Assembly: GCF_007362475.1 (NCBI RefSeq)
Contig: NZ_CP041687.1
Coordinates: 620,001-684,000, forward strand
Source of the DNA: Chryseobacterium sp. SNU WT5
GTDB taxonomy: Bacteria; Bacteroidota; Bacteroidia; Flavobacteriales; Weeksellaceae
DNA length: 64,000 nucleotides
Reading direction: 5' to 3'
Shown: piece after piece, positions 50,868 to 59,969 of the stretch
Layout: every line of letters begins with the position of its first letter
Numbering within the stretch: the stretch's first letter is position 1
Made by a program: the position numbers and the translations under genes
The notes under the pieces: model-generated
Told to the model about the DNA's origin: nothing
Database searches by the model: none
What the model saw: the letters and a program-made list of their open reading frames with translations, nothing else

Positions 50868-51995
50868 TTAAGAGTGTTTAATTAATAAAGTTTCAAAAAA
50901 GCCTCCTAAAAGATAATTCTGATCAAATATCCTCATTGATAGATCTGCTTTAGGCATCCAAACTCTACCTAATTGTACAGCTAATGAAATTGGTATTGCC
51001 GGAAATATATTTAAAACTACATCTTGTCCGTGTATTTTCTTTATTTCCCTAAAAGCTTCTTTCATTTTCTCTCCAAAATCAATAATCTGTTTTCTTGATT
51101 TTATAATGTCGTTATCTGGGTTTACAATATTGATACTGTATATTGCAACATCCTCACCTAAAACTTTTGTAATCCTTTCGTCAGCAATTGAATCGCTTAA
51201 CTCTAACTTCAAAGCAACCTGAGTTTTTATATATGCTGGAGATACGAAATTATAAATTGTTTCTATATCGTCATCAAATTTCCAAGTATCTGGATTTCTT
51301 CTCTTTTGACGTATATCTACGGAAGTAATATCATTCAAGAGAACACCTAATTTTATCAATAATGGTATTGGAGCAAAACCAAATAATGAGATATGCTTAA
51401 CGTCGCCACTATTTAATAATGGATATAACAAACGATCAAATCTCCTTTGAAGATTGCCCAATTCAAAATTCCAGAAATTTAGATCAGAATCTTTATTTAA
51501 AGTATTCACCGTTCCCAAATCAATATTAGCTGCAATTGCTGGATAGTAATCAGGCAATAATGATTGACTGATTATACTATATTGTACATTGGGGGTATGA
51601 GTTCCAATGTTTGCGTTTAGAGTAACAATATGACTTTGCTTGTCCGATGATATATTACAGGCATTTGCAACTCGATTTTCATGTTCGGCTTTCATCTCTA
51701 AAAGTAAACTTTCGGGATTGCCAATTACATCATCTCTATCAATTAATCGATGATGAGTGTCGCATAACAACATCAAATTAGTAATGTCATCTGCAAGCAA
51801 TGTCGATCTTGTAATACAACCCCTTGGACCACCTGCTACATCAGCTACAATATGAGCAATATATGACTGATTGAAGTTTCTTTTAGTTAAAATATCCGTA
51901 TGTAATATCTGATTACACCCTCTATATTGACAACGCCCACCAGAGATTGCCCAAAGCATAAACTTATTTTTATTATCGATAGATGTAACACTCAT
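50868..51995 (-). CDS. cap5: CBASS effector Cap5 (HNH nuclease fused to SAVED)
   Basis: 375 residues. The N-terminal HNH domain has Cys22 and Cys27 in RCQYRGCNQIL, His48 in YIAHIVADVAGGPRG and LLCDTHHRLID near 78-85. The remaining part is a SAVED domain (DLNFWNFELGNLQRRFDRLL, ISLFGFAPIPLLIKLGVLLN, and VVLNIFPAIPISLAVQLGRV). In known systems a cyclic nucleotide binds SAVED, the protein oligomerises, and HNH degrades DNA, killing the infected cell. Its start is 198 nt beyond the E2 gene, so it may be read through or have its own promoter. Confidence 0.9.
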   Translation of the reverse strand: MSVTSIDNKNKFMLWAISGGRCQYRGCNQILHTDILTKRNFNQSYIAHIVADVAGGPRGCITRSTLLADDITNLMLLCDTHHRLIDRDDVIGNPESLLLEMKAEHENRVANACNISSDKQSHIVTLNANIGTHTPNVQYSIISQSLLPDYYPAIAANIDLGTVNTLNKDSDLNFWNFELGNLQRRFDRLLYPLLNSGDVKHISLFGFAPIPLLIKLGVLLNDITSVDIRQKRRNPDTWKFDDDIETIYNFVSPAYIKTQVALKLELSDSIADERITKVLGEDVAIYSINIVNPDNDIIKSRKQIIDFGEKMKEAFREIKKIHGQDVVLNIFPAIPISLAVQLGRVWMPKADLSMRIFDQNYLLGGFFETLLIKHS

Positions 51996-52193
51996 ATTTT
52001 CCTTTACTTTTTAATTAATTATTAATGAACTAATTCTGTTCTACCACTTAAGCGAATTTAGTATCGTCTTGTATTATTAGGTATTTTAAAATTTAACATC
52101 ATTTTGCTTTTCTGGATAAAGATTAAAAATCTTTGATTCAAAAAGAATTATTCTTAAACTTTTCGCATATTTAAAATGCACTATTAGTAATTA

Positions 52194-52640
52194 TTATGTC
52201 TTGTTTTTCAAGTTTGGATGTTTCCCACCACCCAACCATTTACCTGTTATTAACCAAATTTCATAATGATACAACCATTCGATTGTCCAAGGAATTATGG
52301 TGCTGGCAACTATTTTAGAATCATTCCATTGCGAGCCGTCAGGATAAAATAGACATAACTTCTGCTTGTCTTGACTATACACATGTTCTAGTTTTGTTTT
52401 ACCCTCAGCTAATTTCAATTTCGCTGGTTCAATTACATAAACTGCTGGTGAAACCTTTTTTTCAAAAACTACTTTAATGTTATATGTATCACCCAAAGGA
52501 GAGGATTTTAGTTTCCCTAGCCAAGTAAATCCCTTATTTTTGTTAAGCTGAATTTGACTTTCCGGAAAATAATTTTGCAAAACTCGGATTTGATCAGAAA
52601 TAGAAATTTTACTCTTCTTCGTTTGTGCCATAAAAATCAT
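52194..52640 (-). CDS. CBASS E2-like protein (short type II)
   Basis: 148 residues from ATG 52640, or 145 from the Met at 52631. The fold signature is E2-like: GFTWLGKLKSSPLGDTYNI, VYVIEPAKLKL, then KLCLFYPDGSQWNDSKIV with the likely catalytic Cys96, and IIPWTIEWLYHYEIWLITGK with WLGGGKHP at the end. In short type II CBASS this stand-alone E2 replaces the E1-E2 fusion (Cap2) and is thought to attach the CD-NTase to a target and prime it. No E1 or JAB gene is present. It overlaps the end of the CD-NTase gene by 23-32 nt. Confidence 0.87.
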   Translation of the reverse strand: MIFMAQTKKSKISISDQIRVLQNYFPESQIQLNKNKGFTWLGKLKSSPLGDTYNIKVVFEKKVSPAVYVIEPAKLKLAEGKTKLEHVYSQDKQKLCLFYPDGSQWNDSKIVASTIIPWTIEWLYHYEIWLITGKWLGGGKHPNLKNKT

Positions 52641-53901
52641 GCGTTTTTACTGGGTTAATAGAAGTTAATCCTGCAGTTGCGAGACCAACTAGGCCTGAAT
52701 TGCGATCAATATTATTATTTCCAGACTTAGTTAAAGCTCTCATTTGGTCAGCCATTTGGCCGAATGCAGCTTGCACTGGTTTTCTACCAAATGCTATCGA
52801 CAGTGATTCAGAAATGTTTTGCAAGCCAGTTTTATTTTCGGCCTCATTAAGGTCAACATTCAACTGATCTAGCCACCGGTAGAAATTGTCTCTACGATAT
52901 GAACTTTGATCATTCCATCTATCCGCAAAATTTTCAGAAGGATTTACAGGATTTGATATCCATTCTACTTTTGTTCCATATTCTGGAACATATTTAAATT
53001 CTATCTCATCTTTCATTCGATTAATAACTCCCCACATTGCATCGACCAAATTAGATTCACCTCTGTAAGCCCTCGCTGCTAAAGTTGTTATGATACAAGA
53101 GATTGGTTTTTGTTTTCTAATATCATCATCCTGTTCTTTTGAAAAATAAATATCTCTATGTCTTTTGAGAAGTTGTACAACTCTTTGTAATGGAAGTCTT
53201 TCTTCTTGAAATTCAGGAGTTGGTTTTACCGATTCGTTTAAGGAATACAAATTCTTGAACTGATTACCAACCAAAAGAGCCTTTTTCATAAACCATTTAG
53301 CATAACCATAGGGATTACTTTGCAACCACTCTTCAGGAAATGTTGACACGTAATAATTGCTCTTCTCTCTGTCGGTAATACTTAATTGAAGTTTTTCATA
53401 ATCTTCGTCCATCAGATTTTTGAATGAACTTTCAAGAATATATGAATATCCGTTTGCTACTATTGCTGGAAGGATATCCATATGATATCTTTGGTTTGTT
53501 AAACCTTCCTCCCGATATTTAAGAGTCCAACATCTTCTACCTTCCTCGTCCAAAATTTTTTCGTAGGTTCCATGTGCTTTTAAATGGTCACCCACGGCAT
53601 TTTTTAAATGATATTGCGTCCAAGTACCTTTTTTTCTTTTAAATTCGCACACAACATCTAAATCAATATCTCCGTCCTCCTCAATAGATTGTATTGTTGT
53701 CCCAATAATAAAAGAACCTTGTGGTTTTACATACGGTTCGTATTCCGCGAGAGGAGAGGTTTCGGAAGATAAATATTTCCCAACAGCTTTGTAGCTTTGA
53801 ACTGCAGAGTCATGCTGTGATCTTGTGATACTTAGATTTGTTGATAACTTCTTCAACAAGTCTTCGAATTGAATTTTTTGACTAGATATTAACATATACA
53901 T
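52609..53901 (-). CDS. CBASS CD-NTase (cyclic oligonucleotide synthase)
   Basis: 430 residues, a DNA polymerase beta-like nucleotidyltransferase. Gly62-Ser63 in KPQGSFIIGT, the DxD pair Asp80/Asp82 in DGDIDLDVVCEF, and the third acidic residue Asp142 in RYHMDILPAI complete the active site. It should make a cyclic di- or trinucleotide alarm signal after phage infection. The C-terminal helical part matches other CBASS synthases. The C-terminus, HDFYGTNEEE, may be the tail to which the E2 conjugates. Start Met may be 53901 or 53895. First gene of the CBASS operon. Confidence 0.9.
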   Translation of the reverse strand: MYMLISSQKIQFEDLLKKLSTNLSITRSQHDSAVQSYKAVGKYLSSETSPLAEYEPYVKPQGSFIIGTTIQSIEEDGDIDLDVVCEFKRKKGTWTQYHLKNAVGDHLKAHGTYEKILDEEGRRCWTLKYREEGLTNQRYHMDILPAIVANGYSYILESSFKNLMDEDYEKLQLSITDREKSNYYVSTFPEEWLQSNPYGYAKWFMKKALLVGNQFKNLYSLNESVKPTPEFQEERLPLQRVVQLLKRHRDIYFSKEQDDDIRKQKPISCIITTLAARAYRGESNLVDAMWGVINRMKDEIEFKYVPEYGTKVEWISNPVNPSENFADRWNDQSSYRRDNFYRWLDQLNVDLNEAENKTGLQNISESLSIAFGRKPVQAAFGQMADQMRALTKSGNNNIDRNSGLVGLATAGLTSINPVKTHDFYGTNEEE

Positions 53902-54311
53902 ATAATTTAATTATTTGACAATTATCGTGACAATTATCGTGACAGTTCTATGACTGCAAATTCTGCTTTAAAATCCATAATTAACCTGGTTTCATTTCTT
54001 TTATAATCTTCATAAGAATATAAAGAATAGTTTGAAATGGCTATATTTTAGCTTTTTCTTCTGAACTTTGAAACAAATTTAGATGGTATGTGCGCAATGT
54101 ATCTGCACAGTAAAAAATAAGTTAATCTCCAGCTATATTTCAAATCAATTTTCTTGACCTTTGAATGGACATATGTATATATGAAATGCAGTGATACTGC
54201 ACCTTGAGGAAAGATATTTTTGAAAATGTATGGTAACTAAAATTTGTCCAATCTTAAATGTGATTTCACACCAAGACTGAAAACAAATTCATGTCTTAAA
54301 TTAACGATTTT
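53902..54311. other. Gap between hsdR and CBASS: promoter region of CBASS
   Basis: No gene seen. Just before the CD-NTase start are two tandem 12-nt repeats GACAATTATCGT (53917-53928, 53929-53940) and a partial third (GACAG), which could bind a regulator. A TAAATTTG -7 box lies at 54074-54081 (minus), 170 nt from the start, next to an imperfect palindrome GTGCAGATACATTGCGCAC. The rest is A/T-rich. The CBASS genes probably start here, separately from the hsd operon. Confidence 0.5.
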
Positions 54312-57300
54312 TTAGTTCGCCTGACTATGATTGAAATACTCAATAATACTAAAAATATTATCTGCTTGTTCGTTGTTGAAAATTCCATCAATTCCTTGAT
54401 TATGGAAATTTTTGAATGGTGAATCGTAGAGCTTTAGCGGATCTATTTTTCCGTTTTTGGTAAGGAATAATTTCAGTGTATCGAGAAACTGAATTTGAAC
54501 CGCCGAAAGTTGATATTGATTCATAAATTCAGAAAAAGCTGTGTTGACCTTATCTTCGGAAAGACCAATTAGGTTCACAATGAAATTCACGAGATTGAGC
54601 TGACGTCCCAATTCATTTTCCACCTGCTCTTTTTTTACTTTATCCGAGAACAGAATTTTTTCCAGCGATTGTAACTCGTCTTCGGTAATTATTTCACCAT
54701 TCTGAATTCTTTTGACGGTGATATTATTTTTGTTTTCTCTTACCAACTCTTCCAAACGATGAAGATTGTTGGCAAATGTATTTCCATAGAAGGGTTGTTC
54801 TTCTTCACTAACACCAGTAAATATAATTTCGTTTTCTAAAATAGCATCCTCAAAATTGGTCGTTACATATTTTTGATCTACCGGATCAATATATTTCACC
54901 AATTCTCTTATGCCTTGACGTATTTTTTCGAGATGCTTCAAGCCGTCGTTTTTCCAGAAATCTTCTTGTAATGGGAGCTTTACCAAATCCTCATTGTTTT
55001 TAATTTCTGGAATGCTTGTTTTTTTGAGCAGTTTTTTTGAGATTGTTGCCACTTTAGTAATCGGAACGCTTAATTTTACCATAAACTCTTCTGTATTGGG
55101 AGTTTCTACGCGTTTCAGCATCAAAGCATAAATCATTTTATCATAAAAACGAGCAAGATCGGTATCAGATTGAGCGGGTCTTACCAATGGTGCCAAAACA
55201 TCATAAATCTTTTTCACATCTCCTTTATCGAGATGATTCCAGGTTTCACGGCTGTTGTAATCCATCACCGTTTCCAGTTTCATTTTAACGTCGAAGCGAT
55301 CTTTGTTGAGTTCAGCGATCGATTGATGCAATTCGTTGAGCAAATTGATGCTGTAATCTTGAAGTTCAGGATCCTCAATAAATGTTTCGCCTTTCAGATA
55401 TAAAGCCAATTGTAATTTTAAGCCAAAGACAATCTCATTAAGGCTTTTTTGTGAACTCGCTTCTATGCCTTTCGGGTTTTCTCTGAAGAATTCAAAGTTT
55501 CCGTAGAGGTCAAAAATCAAGAAGTGCTCTTTGTCTAAGCCTTCCCCAAAAAGATTTTTTCTCAAACGGGAACCACGACCAATCATCTGCCAAAATTTTA
55601 CCTTCGATTTTACAGGTTTGTAGAACATCAAATTCACACAGCTCGGCGCATCAATTCCTGTATCCATCATATCTACCGAGATTACAATCTGGGGAAGCCT
55701 TTCTTTCTCCTCGTCGCAAAACCTTTCGATAAATTCCTCGGCTTTCGGCTCGCCATGGGTAATTACTTTTACATATTCGTTGCCATACAATTCCGGATCT
55801 AGCTCCAGAAACATATCTCTCAGAAATTGAGCATGCTTTCTGTTTCGGGCGAAAATAATGGTTTTTCCTAGTTCGGTGCCGTCTCTTTTTTTGATTCCTT
55901 TATCGACAAGATATTTAAGCGTTTTTATGGCTGTATCTTTATTAAAAAGCCAATTATTGAGTTCGTTAGCTTCAATTATTTCTTCGCCAGACGCTTCTTC
56001 ACCATTCAATATTTCTTCTTCAAATTCTTCTTTTTCTTCTTCCGATAATTCGTCGTAATGAATTCCGCTGCGCAAAAATTTAGTAGGAACTTCAATGGAA
56101 TGATAAGGAACCAAATGTTTGTTGAAAACCGCTTCTTCAAAGGTGTAAGCATCTGTCGGCGATTTATCTGGTAAGCCAAACATTGAGTAGGTACTTCTGT
56201 CGATATTTTCAATCGGTGTTGCTGTTAAACCTAAAAACATGGCGTCAAAATAATCGAAAATTGCAGCATATTTTTTATAAATCGAGCGGTGGGCTTCGTC
56301 GACAATGATCAAATCAAAATGACCAACGCCATAAAAACGTTTGTCATTATCTTTGGAACCATCAATCAATCCCATCATCGTTGGGTAAGTAGAAAATGTA
56401 ATCCTGGCATCGGGATTGTCTTTTTCTACGAGTAAATTCACGCAAGTGTGTTCCGGCATCAGTTTCACGAAATTATTTTTTGCTTGTCTTACTAAACTTC
56501 TGCGGTCGGCAAGAAACAGAATTCTTTTTGCCCAATTTGCTTCCAATAAGAGTTTTGAAATGGCAATACTAATTCTTGTTTTTCCCGTTCCCGTAGCCAA
56601 AACCAAAAGAGCAGCACGATGAGTGCCGACGAGTTTTCCGGAGATTTTGTCGTTACCTGCGAAATGTTCTGCGACCGAACGGATGGCTCTTAGCTGATAA
56701 GCTCTGTCGGTAATGGTGGTGTCAATAGTTGTCGTTCTGATATCGAGACGATTGGATCTGCGAAACATTAAAGTCTGCAATTCTTTTTTAGTATAAAAAC
56801 CGTGCACCAGTCTTGATTTCTTGTAAAACTGATCGTCCCACAAATACGTTTCAAAACCGTTGGTGTAATACATTACCGGACGGCGACCAAACATTTTCTC
56901 TAGAGCTTCTGCGTAGAGTTGTGCCTGATTTTCTCCTTTAGAAGCGTTTTCCAAAGTTCTTTTTGCCTCTACTACAGCCAGTGGCAAACCGTCGTCGTCC
57001 CAAAGCACATAATCGATGTAGCCGGTTTCTGAAACATTGGTGGAAACTGGCATATATTCTACTTTAAATTCTTTGTCTTTACTCCCGGACAACTTCCAGC
57101 CTGCTTCACGGAGCGAAACGTCGATAAAATATTTTCGGGTTTCGTACTCGTTTCTTGGATGAGTGGTTTCGTCGGCCTGGTTGGCCATCCGTTTGTTGGA
57201 TTCTATCTGTGCCTGAAGTTCTTGAATTTTTCTTTGGAAGAGTTGATTTTTCTCTGCCAGTTCAGCATTTTTCTCAGCAGATTCTTCCAGTTTAATTTTA

Positions 57301-57797
57301 AATTGATCAAGATCACCTTCAAACTTTTTCTGAAGTTTTTCCAGTTCTTTTTTAGATAAAGTTTCGGCACCTTCTGTTGGAACAAAATCCCAATCGAAAA
57401 ATCCTAAATCTCCTAAATCCTTTTTTGAGTAGGATTTAGTAAACCATTTTGAAAAATAAAAAAGATGGCTAATGACCGTTCTGGAATCATAATCAGAAAC
57501 TTTTTTGTTATGAATAGCTAGATTTCCTACTTTGCGAATTAGGTCGATTTCTGTATAAAATTTCTGCTGAAACTGATCTTGAAAACTTCTTTGCTTCATC
57601 AAAGAGTTGAGCGAAGTATCAAAAGGGAAATCTAATTCTTCATCATTGCTGAACATCCAATTAATTGCTAATTCCAACGCAGATCTTGAGATCGTCAAAG
57701 AAGTACGCGGGTCAGTAATGGTAAATTTTTCAGCTTTTATACAAAGTTCAAAAAATTCGGTCCATTCTGTGGCGAGAAATTGGAAATTGGTGTTCAT
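54312..57797 (-). CDS. hsdR: Type I restriction enzyme R subunit
   Basis: 1161 residues. Order: N-terminal DUF4145-like helical domain (1-130), a charged coiled coil (155-210), a PD-(D/E)XK nuclease (YIDYVLWDDDGLPLAVVEAKR, with Asp and Glu-x-Lys), then SF2 helicase motifs: Walker A LATGTGKTR, DEAH in LIIVDEAHRS, LTATPIE, and motif VI QMIGRGSRLR. The C-terminal part is EcoEI-like. With HsdM and HsdS it translocates and cuts DNA lacking the host methylation. It is the last gene of the hsd operon, 15 nt after the PD-(D/E)XK gene. Confidence 0.95.
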   Translation of the reverse strand: MNTNFQFLATEWTEFFELCIKAEKFTITDPRTSLTISRSALELAINWMFSNDEELDFPFDTSLNSLMKQRSFQDQFQQKFYTEIDLIRKVGNLAIHNKKVSDYDSRTVISHLFYFSKWFTKSYSKKDLGDLGFFDWDFVPTEGAETLSKKELEKLQKKFEGDLDQFKIKLEESAEKNAELAEKNQLFQRKIQELQAQIESNKRMANQADETTHPRNEYETRKYFIDVSLREAGWKLSGSKDKEFKVEYMPVSTNVSETGYIDYVLWDDDGLPLAVVEAKRTLENASKGENQAQLYAEALEKMFGRRPVMYYTNGFETYLWDDQFYKKSRLVHGFYTKKELQTLMFRRSNRLDIRTTTIDTTITDRAYQLRAIRSVAEHFAGNDKISGKLVGTHRAALLVLATGTGKTRISIAISKLLLEANWAKRILFLADRRSLVRQAKNNFVKLMPEHTCVNLLVEKDNPDARITFSTYPTMMGLIDGSKDNDKRFYGVGHFDLIIVDEAHRSIYKKYAAIFDYFDAMFLGLTATPIENIDRSTYSMFGLPDKSPTDAYTFEEAVFNKHLVPYHSIEVPTKFLRSGIHYDELSEEEKEEFEEEILNGEEASGEEIIEANELNNWLFNKDTAIKTLKYLVDKGIKKRDGTELGKTIIFARNRKHAQFLRDMFLELDPELYGNEYVKVITHGEPKAEEFIERFCDEEKERLPQIVISVDMMDTGIDAPSCVNLMFYKPVKSKVKFWQMIGRGSRLRKNLFGEGLDKEHFLIFDLYGNFEFFRENPKGIEASSQKSLNEIVFGLKLQLALYLKGETFIEDPELQDYSINLLNELHQSIAELNKDRFDVKMKLETVMDYNSRETWNHLDKGDVKKIYDVLAPLVRPAQSDTDLARFYDKMIYALMLKRVETPNTEEFMVKLSVPITKVATISKKLLKKTSIPEIKNNEDLVKLPLQEDFWKNDGLKHLEKIRQGIRELVKYIDPVDQKYVTTNFEDAILENEIIFTGVSEEEQPFYGNTFANNLHRLEELVRENKNNITVKRIQNGEIITEDELQSLEKILFSDKVKKEQVENELGRQLNLVNFIVNLIGLSEDKVNTAFSEFMNQYQLSAVQIQFLDTLKLFLTKNGKIDPLKLYDSPFKNFHNQGIDGIFNNEQADNIFSIIEYFNHSQAN

Positions 57798-57812
57798 AGT
57801 TGGTGTTTTTAT

Positions 57813-59168
57813 TTATTGCGAAGACGCAAAAATATTTAAATCGAATAATTGCTCATATTTCATTTGAATATCTGTAATCAATTTTGCTAAGGGTTGTAAA
57901 TCATCTATTCGTGTATCAATTTTTTGCACATAATCTACAGGAATTATAGTTTCTATTTGATATCCGATAGACAGCGTGAGATAATTTCGATTGGTCTGGA
58001 CAAAATTCTTCTCCCATTTCATATATTTTCTCCAATTGAAATCTTCTTTAATATGATCATCTAAAAACGACTCTAATTCTGACCATTCATCACGGCTATA
58101 TTTACCGGTGTGTTTGTCATGAATCGACGAAGAAATAATTCTTTTCCCATCCCTAATATCTTTATCAGTGATAACGATATTAGTTATAAATCGATTAAAA
58201 TGACAAAATTTAATTTCATAACCCCAATTTACATTAAATCTCTCATTGTTGACAACAATTTCTTTAGGTGGAGCCCAGTTTGAGTGCTTACTCAGTTCAT
58301 TAAGCATCTTCCATCCCTGAGCTTTTGTATTGCCAGGCCAAATTCCGAAATGGAGATCAAGTTTTTCTTGGTTGTTTTTTTGGACGTTGACAACAATTTC
58401 AGAAGCCCAACCATTGGTGATCTGCAAACCAATTCTATCGAAATAATCTAAGATATTTAAATCTTCAGAAACAAAATTCAAGGCCGCTTCAATACGCTTC
58501 TTGAACTTATCTTTATTCTGAGGAATATCTGCAATTGAAACAAAAGGTGCAACAGGTAGCCAGTTTTGGTTGTGCGATTTCACCAAATCAATAAAGTCGA
58601 CAAGGAAACGATCATTTTGAAGATTTAAAATTTGGAAACCGTTGATTTGTGTGACCATTTCCATCAGTTTTCGCCAGTTGAAATCAAGAGCGTAAACATT
58701 ATCGGGATTGATATCTTTTGTAAAAGCTGCGACTTGCTGATATAGCTGGCTTCTGCAATCATCATCATTCCGCTTTACTTCTATTACAATTGCAATATCA
58801 TTGATTGAAATAAAGATGTCTGTAATATGACTTTTGTTTGTATTGGCTTTGTTTGAATAAAAACCGGACATATCTAAGGTTCTTCCAGAAATGGCAATGG
58901 CAAAAACTTTTCTAAATTCTTCTGAATTGATATCGTCAGTTTTGACCTGAAGATCTATTTTCAGATTATCCAGTTCTGTAACATCTGTAAAAATGGAATT
59001 GTAAAGCGCTATCTGTCCTGTTTCTGCAAAAATATTTTTTAAAAATTCGTGAAACAATAAACTATTATACTGTAAACAAATAACCAAAGCACGGCTTAGG
59101 TTATCCTCAATATTTTCGTGGGATAAATTTTGACTAAACGCTTTAAATAAATTTAGATGTCTATTCAT
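57813..59168 (-). CDS. PD-(D/E)XK nuclease-like protein inside the hsd operon
   Basis: 451 residues from the Met at 59168, which gives an ATGA overlap with the HNH gene; a start at 59177 is also open. Near residue 10-110 the nuclease pattern appears: Glu in ENIEDNLSRAL, Asp in SHITDIFISI, and Glu-x-Lys in IAIVIEVKRNDDD. The rest (WASEIVVNVQKNNQEKLDLH, WAPPKEIVVNNERF) is unassigned alpha/beta. It is not a usual part of type I systems, so it is an accessory nuclease or a separate defence gene carried in the operon. Confidence 0.75.
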   Translation of the reverse strand: MNRHLNLFKAFSQNLSHENIEDNLSRALVICLQYNSLLFHEFLKNIFAETGQIALYNSIFTDVTELDNLKIDLQVKTDDINSEEFRKVFAIAISGRTLDMSGFYSNKANTNKSHITDIFISINDIAIVIEVKRNDDDCRSQLYQQVAAFTKDINPDNVYALDFNWRKLMEMVTQINGFQILNLQNDRFLVDFIDLVKSHNQNWLPVAPFVSIADIPQNKDKFKKRIEAALNFVSEDLNILDYFDRIGLQITNGWASEIVVNVQKNNQEKLDLHFGIWPGNTKAQGWKMLNELSKHSNWAPPKEIVVNNERFNVNWGYEIKFCHFNRFITNIVITDKDIRDGKRIISSSIHDKHTGKYSRDEWSELESFLDDHIKEDFNWRKYMKWEKNFVQTNRNYLTLSIGYQIETIIPVDYVQKIDTRIDDLQPLAKLITDIQMKYEQLFDLNIFASSQ

Positions 59169-59893
59169 AGTTTCCATTTTTGAAGCAATTGTTTTAATTC
59201 ATCTATTTGGAACGCCGGTTTTCTTTTATGAAGCATTGCGTGACAGTTTGGGCAGACAGGAACTAAATCTTTTATAAAATCAACTTCATATTCTCTTTTG
59301 ATCAATGATAGGTCTAAAATGTGATGAACATGGATAAAACCTTTTCCTATAACTCCATATTTTTGTTCAAAATTAAAGTCACATACTTTACAAACCGCTC
59401 CAAAATGTTCGATACACTTTGATCGGGCTATTGGATTCCGTTCATAGATATTAACCGTAATCTGCTTGGTTAATCCCTCTATTAATATTTTATCTTTTTC
59501 AATTTCATCATCAAAATACTCATCACAAGACACTTGATACTTTTCTAAATATTCTTCAAGAATTAATCTTAGCATAACAACGTTACGTTTAGATACATTT
59601 TGGTAATAATCAATATGAAGAGAAATCGCCTGTAAGGCATTTTTCAGATAAGCTAATCCCTTAGTTTCATAAATTCTGTCTAAATAATATCTTGTAGCTT
59701 CAGCGTTGATGGTTCCTTTAAAAATTGTCCCACTAATTAAACTTGGATAGATATAAAAATAGTAGTTTGCGGAATTTGGATTTACACCGTAATCTTCTAA
59801 CTCCTTTTTTGCTTGCTTAAGTTTAATTTCTTTATTGTAAACCTTTACAGCATATTCATAAAAAAGTTTAATTTTTGGTAAGTCTATTATCAT
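59165..59893 (-). CDS. HNH endonuclease-like protein inside the hsd operon
   Basis: 242 residues. An N-terminal helical region (1-150, with YYFYIYPSLISGTIFKGTIN) is followed by an HNH domain: CKVCDFNFEQKYG, HVHHILDLS, and VPVCPNCHAMLH, giving two Cys pairs and the catalytic His. This is the McrA-like arrangement. Located between hsdS (76 nt upstream) and the PD-(D/E)XK gene, whose start overlaps its stop by 4 nt. The tight pairing suggests that the two nucleases work together. Confidence 0.85.
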   Translation of the reverse strand: MIIDLPKIKLFYEYAVKVYNKEIKLKQAKKELEDYGVNPNSANYYFYIYPSLISGTIFKGTINAEATRYYLDRIYETKGLAYLKNALQAISLHIDYYQNVSKRNVVMLRLILEEYLEKYQVSCDEYFDDEIEKDKILIEGLTKQITVNIYERNPIARSKCIEHFGAVCKVCDFNFEQKYGVIGKGFIHVHHILDLSLIKREYEVDFIKDLVPVCPNCHAMLHKRKPAFQIDELKQLLQKWKL

Positions 59894-59969
59894 ATCTATT
59901 TTCTTAAATATAAAAGTTCAAAATTAAATTGTGTACTCTGTAAGGTCGATGTTATATCATTACTAAACA

